NCBI GenBank assembly: GCA_910585535.1
Contig: CAJUFK010000142.1
Span: 1-7,568 of the forward strand
Direction of reading: 5' to 3'
DNA from: an uncultured Angelakisella sp.
Lineage (GTDB): Bacteria; Bacillota; Clostridia; Oscillospirales; Ruminococcaceae
Length of the DNA stretch: 7,568 bases
In this document: positions 1-3,823 of the stretch, piece by piece
Layout: each line of letters begins with the position of its first letter
Position numbering within the stretch: the stretch's first letter is position 1
Position numbers and translations under genes: made by a program
The notes under the pieces: model-generated
Databases searched by the model: none
Seen by the model: only the letters and a program-made list of their open reading frames with translations
What the model was told of the DNA's origin: nothing

Positions 1-71
1 TGATGATGCTTTCCTTGCCGATGTTCTTCGCTCTCTTCATGCGTAAGCCCTGGGCTTTGCAAAGATTGGTA
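1..71. other. Unresolved left edge; possible end of a truncated gene
   Basis: No gene can be assigned here. On the + strand, the frame starting at base 2 is open from the window edge and ends at TAA 44-46, encoding a tail that reads DDAFLADVLRSLHA. On the - strand, an ATG at 40-38 opens a frame running off the left edge (MKRAKNIGKESII), but only a weak CAGGG precedes it. Either could be real. A 13-nt palindrome (AAGCCC-T-GGGCTT) at 47-59 lies just after the + strand stop and lacks a T tract. Confidence 0.2.
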
Positions 72-101
72 TTGACAAGACCGCTCCAATCAACATATAA
101 T
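72..101 (+). promoter_or_regulatory. Sigma-A-type promoter of the GNAT module
   Basis: A perfect -35 hexamer TTGACA at 72-77 is followed by an 18-nt spacer and a perfect -10 TATAAT at 96-101. The predicted transcription start is near 108. This rules out the in-frame ATG at 106 as the start of the first gene and supports the ATG at 169. It is the strongest-looking promoter in the window. Confidence 0.85.
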
Positions 102-110
102 AAATATGGG

Positions 111-132
111 CCTTTATAAGCCCTTTATAAGC
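111..132 (+). repeat. Tandem 11-bp repeat at the predicted transcription start
   Basis: CCTTTATAAGC occurs twice head to tail (111-121 and 122-132) with no mismatch, directly after the predicted start near 108. Each unit contains TTATAA, and the 11-bp period places the copies about one helical turn apart. That is a typical geometry for a repressor binding two adjacent sites on one face of DNA. A role as the module's autoregulatory operator is inferred from position only. Confidence 0.5.
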
Positions 133-168
133 GATTTTGCCGTTTTGCTTGCAGCAGGAGGTGATTGT

Positions 169-351
169 ATGGCTACATCGACATTTGACAGGCCGCTGGT
201 CCTTACGGAACAGGGCGTTGACAACCTGATTGCGCTGATGAAAAAGTGGACGAAGGATCCGCCAAAACCAGATAACATCAAACCCTATTCGGACGCAGAA
301 AGAGCGGAGGTTGATGAGCTATTACAACTCTTGTTCCACTCAGACGATTGA
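169..351 (+). CDS. Small protein (60 aa), possible antitoxin-like partner of the GNAT protein
   Basis: The start is the ATG at 169. A textbook AGGAGGTGA (156-164) lies 7 nt upstream, whereas the in-frame ATG at 106 falls at or before the predicted transcription start. The 60-residue product is soluble, without signal peptide or membrane segment. It begins MATSTFDRPLVLTEQGVDNL, a beta-strand-like stretch followed by a probable helix, then has a Pro/Lys-rich linker (KDPPKPDNIKP) and an acidic C-terminal helix (SDAERAEVDELLQLL). I do not recognise the family with certainty. Its stop codon overlaps the TTG start of the GNAT gene by 4 nt, which indicates translational coupling. A small acidic-tailed protein preceding a GNAT enzyme under a strong, repeat-bearing promoter fits an antitoxin in a type II-like pair, but no ribbon-helix-helix signature is obvious. 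The toxin-antitoxin role is inference. Confidence 0.75.
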   Translation: MATSTFDRPLVLTEQGVDNLIALMKKWTKDPPKPDNIKPYSDAERAEVDELLQLLFHSDD

Positions 352-917
352 TCGACGGCGCGGCACAGTATCAAGAAGGCAGTTCTCAGCTTAAGGCGTG
401 GCTGTCTTCTTTTTCATGCCAGAAAGATAAAGATATTGAGGACTTTCTCCGTGACCGTGCGATAATGTTTGAAACCATCCATAAGAGCAGAACCTATTTC
501 ATATTGGATGAGGCCCTTTTGCGGGCTGAGGGCCGGATACAAATTTTGGGCTTCTTTACCGTGTCACTAAAGGTTCTGGACATCCCGGAGGTCACTTCTA
601 AGCGCAAACGGTTAGCATTGGATGGATTTTCCTCCAAAATACACGGTGAGCCAATTAAATCAATTCCCTGCTACCTCATCGGTCAGCTTGCAAAAAATTC
701 GGCGGCGGAAAATGCTGTCGACGGCGACGTGCTTTTGAACGGAGCAATATCTGTCATCAAGTCAGCCATGGAGGACGTTGGCGGGCGGTTTGTGCTAATT
801 GAGTGCCGCGACCATCCCCGTTTGCGGAAGTTCTACACTGACAACGGCTTTGAGGAATTTGAAACAATCCCGTATGAAAATACGCCGATGGTCCAAATGA
901 TTCGGCCCCTATACTGA
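348..917 (+). CDS. GNAT-family N-acetyltransferase (possible TA-type toxin)
   Basis: The 189-residue product has the layout of a GNAT acyl-CoA-dependent acetyltransferase. Central strands lie around residues 66-80 (ILGFFTVSLKV), the motif A strand at 105-117 (SIPCYLIGQLAKN), and motif B at 145-168, ending RKFYTDNGF with Tyr163 in the usual general-acid position. The pattern IGQLAKN followed by a helix and then FYxxxGF resembles TacT/AtaT-type GNAT toxins, which acetylate aminoacyl-tRNA. The canonical Q/R-x-x-G-x-G/A pyrophosphate loop is not clear; the corresponding segment reads NSAAENAVDGDVLL. The start is TTG at 348, overlapping the upstream TGA, with no strong Shine-Dalgarno, so expression probably depends on coupling. 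An in-frame stop at 315-317 leaves little room for an earlier start. GC content is lower than in the prkC operon, suggesting acquired DNA. The GNAT fold call is good; substrate and toxin role are unproven. Confidence 0.8.
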   Translation: MIDGAAQYQEGSSQLKAWLSSFSCQKDKDIEDFLRDRAIMFETIHKSRTYFILDEALLRAEGRIQILGFFTVSLKVLDIPEVTSKRKRLALDGFSSKIHGEPIKSIPCYLIGQLAKNSAAENAVDGDVLLNGAISVIKSAMEDVGGRFVLIECRDHPRLRKFYTDNGFEEFETIPYENTPMVQMIRPLY

Positions 918-924
918 AAGAGCC

Positions 925-958
925 AAAGGCCCGCCTTGTTTCAAGGCGGGCCTTTTTT
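925..958 (+). terminator. Intrinsic terminator of the GNAT module
   Basis: A perfect 14-bp stem (925-938 pairing with 942-955) closes a TTT loop and runs into a T tract at 953-958. It begins 8 nt after the GNAT stop codon. Confidence 0.95.
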
Positions 959-1104
959 GTCCGCTCCGGGCAGACTAGCCGCTTCTGGAGCGCGCCAAGG
1001 GATAGCTTCGTTTTAGAACCCTTCCACCGCTTCCTGTTGCTTTTTCCTAATTCAAATGGTTTTTTGTGTAGTATTACTACTCATTTCCTCCTTTTGGGTA
1101 TAAG

Positions 1105-1152
1105 TATTACAATCTGTAAAATATCTATTGCATTTTATTACGAATTGTAATA
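1105..1152 (+). promoter_or_regulatory. Two operator-like dyads around the surface-protein promoter
   Basis: Site 1 (1105-1121) contains the perfect inverted repeat TTACA-ATC-TGTAA at 1107-1119. Site 2 (1136-1152) is TATTAC-GAATT-GTAATA, matching the same pattern with one mismatch (TTACG-AAT-TGTAA at 1138-1150). Site 2 covers the start of the -10 element and site 1 lies upstream of the -35. The TATTAC half-sites start at 1105 and 1136, 31 bp apart, about three helical turns, and a further TATTAC half-site lies at 1072. The dyad is of the general TACA/TGTA class bound by winged-helix repressors such as BlaI/MecI/CopY, but those use shorter spacers. The actual regulator is unknown. Confidence 0.55.
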
Positions 1153-1156
1153 TGAT
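1128..1156 (+). promoter_or_regulatory. Promoter of the surface-protein gene
   Basis: The -35 is TTGCAT (1128-1133), the spacer is exactly 17 nt, and the -10 is TATGAT (1151-1156). The predicted start near 1163 gives a leader of about 66 nt before the ATG at 1229. The -10 overlaps an operator-like dyad. The rest of the 960-1127 intergenic stretch shows only short palindromes (for example GTAGTA-T-TACTAC at 1068-1080) and no gene. Confidence 0.75.
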
Positions 1157-1228
1157 GAGCGTGGGCCCAGGGAGATGGAGAGCCCCAAGCCCATAAGATT
1201 AAAATTTTACAATGGAGGAAAACGAACT

Positions 1229-2305
1229 ATGAAAAAGGTTCTCGCACTCGTGCTGGCCGTTATGATGATGGCCACTGTGGCGTTTGCTACCAACCTGGAT
1301 AAGGACGAAAACACTGTTACCTTTGGTGGTAGCGTTAAGCCCGGTAAGAGCCTGTACCTGTATGACAGCGGCATGAACAATCCTGTTTCCGATGCCGACT
1401 ATATCATCCAGGGCGGCAGCTTCAACGCAAAGGTCAATTCCACGAACTACACCATCACCGGCACCAAGTACACCTCTGGCCGTGATCTGGTCGAGTCCAT
1501 CAGCTTTGACGATAAGAACAACCAGCTGGTTGTCAAGACCAAAGAGGACTACACCCTGAAGCAGGCCAAGGATCTGAAGGTTGAGTTTACCCTGAAGGGT
1601 AAGGGCAAGGGCGGTGCAGGCGATGTCCGTCCCGTCAACATCAAGGTTGAGATCGATGTTACCGTTGGTAACGATAAGCTGTCCGCTCCTGTAGACCCCG
1701 ACGACGATCTGGTTCTCTGGGCTGAGGCGATCGATGGCACTACCGATCAGCCCTCCGCAACTGGCGCTCACTTTACCAGCGTTTTGAAGGATGACACTGT
1801 TGTCAAGTTTGAGAAAGCTCTTGACGGCACCGACACTGGCAACTATGGCACTGTGAACATCACTTGTGCTGATGACGGTGAGACCGAGGTCACCTTCCGC
1901 GGCTACAAGAACGATGAACTGTTCCTGTTCAACAACGCCAAGGCCAACAGCGCTCTGCTGAAGGCTTATGCCGACAACGACGCTGAGATCTCCTTCCTGA
2001 ACTTCGTTGCCAACCCCACCCTGAACAGCACTGCCACCATCCGCTTCTACAAGGACGAGGACAGCCATGTCTACGTCATGAAGGATGGCAAACTGACCAG
2101 CGAAGTCAAGTGGGATGACGATGAGGGCGCTTTCGTTCTGAAGACCCGCACCCTGGGTTCCTATGTCTTCTCCGACAAGGCTCTGTCCTTCACTACCACT
2201 GCTACCAGCAACCCCGACACCGGCGCTAACGATGTCGTTGGCATCGCCACCGCTCTGGCCGCTGTTGCTCTGGTTTCCGCCGCCGCTGTCTCCCTGAAGA
2301 AATAA
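1229..2305 (+). CDS. Secreted surface protein with NPDTG sorting signal
   Basis: The start is the ATG at 1229, preceded by GGAGG (1214-1218) and immediately encoding a signal peptide (MKKVLALVLAVMMMATVAFA, cleavage probably after residue 20). The in-frame ATG at 1175 would hide that signal peptide. The 358-residue product ends with NPDTG at 328-332, a hydrophobic Ala/Val-rich helix (about 336-356) and a terminal KK. This is the architecture of a sortase substrate with an NPxTG-type motif rather than LPxTG, so it is probably linked to the cell wall. The body (21-327) is acidic, rich in Asp, Thr, Lys and beta-strand-like stretches, with one Gly-rich loop (KGKGKGGAGD); I recognise no named domain, no SLH repeat and no enzyme motif. 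Leu is nearly always CTG, suggesting high expression. Transcription appears controlled by the dyads upstream. Adhesin, structural coat or pilus-like subunit are all possible. No sortase is in the window. Confidence 0.9.
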   Translation: MKKVLALVLAVMMMATVAFATNLDKDENTVTFGGSVKPGKSLYLYDSGMNNPVSDADYIIQGGSFNAKVNSTNYTITGTKYTSGRDLVESISFDDKNNQLVVKTKEDYTLKQAKDLKVEFTLKGKGKGGAGDVRPVNIKVEIDVTVGNDKLSAPVDPDDDLVLWAEAIDGTTDQPSATGAHFTSVLKDDTVVKFEKALDGTDTGNYGTVNITCADDGETEVTFRGYKNDELFLFNNAKANSALLKAYADNDAEISFLNFVANPTLNSTATIRFYKDEDSHVYVMKDGKLTSEVKWDDDEGAFVLKTRTLGSYVFSDKALSFTTTATSNPDTGANDVVGIATALAAVALVSAAAVSLKK

Positions 2306-2338
2306 GTCTAACCGACTTCTTTCCCCAACAAGGAGTTA

Positions 2339-2350
2339 AGCCGCAAGGCT
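2339..2350 (+). other. Small GCAA-tetraloop hairpin after the surface-protein gene
   Basis: AGCC-GCAA-GGCT forms a 4-bp stem closed by a GNRA tetraloop in the 3' untranslated region, just before the larger GC hairpin. A second small hairpin (AAGTC/GACTT, 2304-2308 with 2314-2318) overlaps the stop codon. They may stabilise the mRNA end; this is inference. Confidence 0.35.
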
Positions 2351-2356
2351 GAAAAG

Positions 2357-2393
2357 ATCCCCGCCTCTGTTCTCCGGGAGGCGGGGATTCTCT
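2357..2393 (+). terminator. GC-rich hairpin between surface protein and xre, probable leaky terminator
   Basis: An 11-bp perfect stem (ATCCCCGCCTC at 2357-2367 with 2378-2388) encloses a 10-nt loop and is followed by the weak T run TTCTCT. It ends only a few bases before the Shine-Dalgarno of the next gene. With no clear promoter for xre in between, it may terminate most surface-protein transcripts while allowing some read-through. Confidence 0.65.
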
Positions 2394-2409
2394 GGAAAAG
2401 GAGAAGAAA

Positions 2410-2769
2410 ATGCGAGGAGACCGCCTCTGTAAACTGCGCCAGGAACGGAACCTTTCTCAGCGGGAACTGGGGGCAATTATTCTGGTCAGCGGCTACACCA
2501 TTTCGGCCTACGAACAGGACCGTTGCGACCCCAGCGACGATATAAAGATGCGGCTGGCAGAATTTTTCGACGTGTCCATCGACTACCTGATTGGGCTGAT
2601 CGACCAGCCTCTAAGCTACCGTCGGGACGCCAACGTGGTGATGCTTCCCCGGACCCTAAGCGAAGCCCAAAAGAACCGCCTTCGGGCGTTTCTCTCCTCC
2701 CTGGAGGAGATGGACTGGGCAGGGGCCGAAGAGGAAGCAGAGCCCGCCGCTGTGGCCGCCGGGGTATAA
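2410..2769 (+). CDS. XRE-family helix-turn-helix transcriptional regulator
   Basis: The 119-residue protein begins at ATG 2410, with AAAGGAG at 2397-2403 six nt upstream. Residues about 5-60 form an XRE/Cro-CI-type HTH: LSQRELGAIILVSGYTISAYE covers the two DNA-reading helices, and MRLAEFFDVSIDYLIG (47-62) is the typical last helices. The C-terminal half has a possible helix (SEAQKNRLRAFLSSLEEM) and an acidic, Ala-rich tail; no metal-binding, ligand or peptidase domain is seen, so it is a minimal DNA-binding protein. It lies about 100 nt after the surface-protein gene in the same direction, with a hairpin between and no convincing promoter of its own, so it may be transcribed by read-through. 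Whether it binds the dyads upstream of the surface-protein gene is an open, testable inference. Its own terminator follows at 2857. The target is unknown. Confidence 0.85.
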   Translation: MRGDRLCKLRQERNLSQRELGAIILVSGYTISAYEQDRCDPSDDIKMRLAEFFDVSIDYLIGLIDQPLSYRRDANVVMLPRTLSEAQKNRLRAFLSSLEEMDWAGAEEEAEPAAVAAGV

Positions 2770-2856
2770 GCAAACGACATACGGGCAGCCGGGGCTTGCG
2801 AGTACCCCCCGCCGCCCCCTGGGACCGTCCTGCTCCACCAGGCGGTACCCGGAAAC

Positions 2857-2885
2857 AGAGAATGACCGAAAGGCCGTTCTCTTTT
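2857..2885 (+). terminator. Terminator downstream of xre
   Basis: An 11-position stem (2857-2867 with 2872-2882; one A-C mismatch and one G-T pair) is closed by a GAAA tetraloop and followed by TTTT (2882-2885). It lies 88 nt after the xre stop. The intervening 2770-2856 is GC-rich and shows no gene. Confidence 0.7.
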
Positions 2886-2906
2886 CCATGCACTGAAAGA
2901 CCCAGA

Positions 2907-3295
2907 CCCTCCTCGGCGGCGGCCCAGCGGCCGCAGGCACTCCCTCCCCGGCGCTCCGCGCCTAACGGTTGTGCCGGGACTTGGGTTGTGCCTGGAGTCG
3001 GAAGCAGTAAAAGGCGGCGGGCTAGCACCCGCAGGCCGACCCTCCCCGGCGGCGGGTTAGCACCCGCTGGCCCACCCTCCCCGGCGCTCCGCGCCTAAGG
3101 GTTGTGCCGGGGCGTAGGTTGTGCCTGGAGTCGTGGGCTGTAAAAGGCGGAAGGCAGTAACATCCCTTGCCAGGGTGGGCTAGCACCCGCAGGCAGACCC
3201 TCCCCGGCGCTCCGCGCCTAACGGTTGTGCTGGAACATGGGTTGTGCCTGGAGACAAAGGCTGTAAAAGGCAGAAGGTGGTAACGTCCCTTTGAG
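2907..3295 (+). repeat. Mosaic array of intergenic repeats (three long cores plus hairpin modules)
   Basis: Three direct copies of an exactly 76-nt core lie at 2942-3017, 3075-3150 and 3198-3273. Each starts CCCTCCCCGGCG, contains the palindrome GGCGC-TCC-GCGCC, two GGTTGTGCC-like half units about 16 bp apart, and the CCTGGAG motif. The second and third carry a related tail of about 25-27 nt (AAGGCAGTAAC at 3151); the first lacks it. Between cores are hairpin modules built as CCCTCCCCGGCG plus stem-loop plus an AGGC or TGGC linker, at 2907-2940, 3017-3039, 3040-3074 and 3175-3197. No coding capacity is credible. The location between convergent genes and the palindromic structure resemble REP/BIME-type or MITE-like repeats; the family is not one I can name. 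Confidence 0.85.
3040..3177 (+). repeat. Left arm of a 138-bp inverted repeat
   Basis: This segment (hairpin module, 76-nt core and tail) matches the reverse complement of 3650-3787 at 132 of 138 positions with no gap. The two arms bracket 3178-3649. All six differences lie in the core or tail; the first 35 nt are identical. Confidence 0.9.
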
Positions 3296-3298
3296 CAT

Positions 3299-3311
3299 CC
3301 CCCTGCGGGGG
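3299..3311 (+). other. Short GC hairpin at the end of the repeat array
   Basis: CCCCC-TGC-GGGGG forms a perfect 5-bp stem with a 3-nt loop just past the last long core. CCTGTTTTG follows, a weak T-rich tail on the + strand, so it could act as a minor terminator. Confidence 0.4.
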
Positions 3312-3330
3312 CCTGTTTTGAAGGGAAAAT

Positions 3331-3359
3331 TGTATAAATTGACAGATTTTATCCATCAA
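3331..3359 (-). promoter_or_regulatory. Possible promoter on the - strand within the intergenic region
   Basis: Read on the - strand, TTGATG (3359-3354), a 17-nt spacer and TATACA (3336-3331) form a plausible sigma-A promoter firing leftwards into the third repeat core. No gene lies downstream, so a transcript would be antisense or repeat-derived. It overlaps the TTGACA of the + strand candidate. Weak evidence. Confidence 0.3.
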
Positions 3360-3365
3360 GTAAAG

Positions 3366-3469
3366 CAAGCCGTCCTAGGCAAGGCTCGTTACCGGACGCG
3401 CTTGTCACTTCGAGAAAAAGAAGCTAAGAAAGGATGGCTTTGCGCCCTTTCTTAGCTTCTCTGTTTTTT
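3366..3469 (+). ncRNA. Candidate small structured RNA ending in a strong terminator
   Basis: A stem of two 5-bp halves (3366-3375 pairing with 3394-3404, one bulged C at 3399) encloses an 18-nt loop. It is followed 14 nt later by a strong intrinsic terminator. A consensus TTGACA lies upstream at 3339-3344, but the -10 is poor (TAAAGC at 3361 with a 16-nt spacer, which would put the start inside the first stem). No open reading frame with a ribosome site fits. I recognise no known RNA family; it is a candidate on structure and position only. Confidence 0.3.
3415..3469. terminator. Bidirectional intrinsic terminator
   Basis: A perfect 15-bp stem (3419-3433 with 3446-3460) with a 12-nt loop is flanked by AAAAA (3415-3419) on the left and TTTTTT (3464-3469) on the right, so it can terminate in both directions. 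On the - strand it is the first strong terminator after prkC, giving that operon a 3' untranslated region of about 400 nt. Confidence 0.85.
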
Positions 3470-3482
3470 GCGCGGCCTTTTT

Positions 3483-3626
3483 GTCAGGCTCGTTTCAAAG
3501 CATTTCGCCCGATCTCCGCGCTAAGAGCCGCCTACGGCGGTTGCGCTCCGAAACGCACCTGCGGGCGCAGTGCGGAGGGCGACCAGGGCGCCGCCCTGGA
3601 CCTGCAAGCCTTTGAAAATGCTTGAC
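3483..3626 (+). other. 144-nt multibranched structured element of unknown function
   Basis: A long closing stem is formed by 3483-3489 with 3620-3626 (one G-U pair) and 3493-3500 with 3610-3617 (TTTCAAAG/CTTTGAAA), separated by a small internal loop. Inside are CGCCC/GGGCG (3506-3510 with 3577-3581) and three hairpins: GCGC plus CCGCC-TAC-GGCGG (3518-3546), a bulged hairpin (3554-3574), and CCAGGGC-GCC-GCCCTGG (3583-3599). The G-U pair favours the + strand RNA, where the - strand would have a C-A mismatch. It begins 14 nt after the terminator's T run. It matches no riboswitch, RNase P, tmRNA, SRP or 6S feature I can recognise. It could be a structured RNA, a 3' untranslated element of prkC, or a foldable DNA element. 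Confidence 0.5.
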
Positions 3627-3649
3627 CTAAACTTTCCCTGTCTCGATTA

Positions 3650-3823
3650 CACCCTGGCAAGGGGTGTTACTGCCTTCCGCCTATTACAGCTTCCGACTCC
3701 AGGCACAACCTACGCTCCGGCACAACCCTTAGGCGCGGAGCGCCGGGGAGGGTGGGCCAGCGGGTGCTAACCCGCCGCCGGGGAGGGGGTGCCTGTGGGC
3801 GCCAGCCCACCGCCGGGAAGGGA
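3650..3823 (-). repeat. Inverted copy of the repeat, abutting the prkC stop codon
   Basis: On the - strand this reads hairpin module (stem GTGGGC-TGGC-GCCCAC, 3795-3810), a second hairpin module (3787-3753), the 76-nt core (3752-3677) and the 27-nt tail (3676-3650). Positions 3650-3787 are the right arm of the 138-bp inverted repeat. The first module starts within 1-2 nt of the prkC TAG codon, so the repeat forms the beginning of the operon's 3' untranslated region. Confidence 0.9.

Noticed and set aside
106..168. Upstream start of the 60-aa gene at 106
   Set aside because: It lies at or before the predicted transcription start and has no ribosome site; the ATG at 169 has AGGAGGTGA.
1199..2068. 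289-codon open frame on the - strand, antisense to the surface protein
   Set aside because: Explained by the strong codon bias of the surface-protein gene; no ribosome site, no domain, and the sense strand has signal peptide and sorting signal.
2907..3295. Possible CRISPR array
   Set aside because: Repeats are 76 nt, variably spaced, internally modular and partly inverted; there are no uniform spacers and no cas genes.
3434..3625. 63-codon open frame starting in the terminator loop
   Set aside because: Its ATG lies in the terminator loop, and the coding stretch coincides with the multibranched structure; no ribosome site fits.
2486..3770. Several short open frames reading similar peptides containing PAQPLGAERRGG
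   Set aside because: They are translations of the repeated core in different copies, including the inverted one; they share no ribosome sites and end at repeat boundaries.
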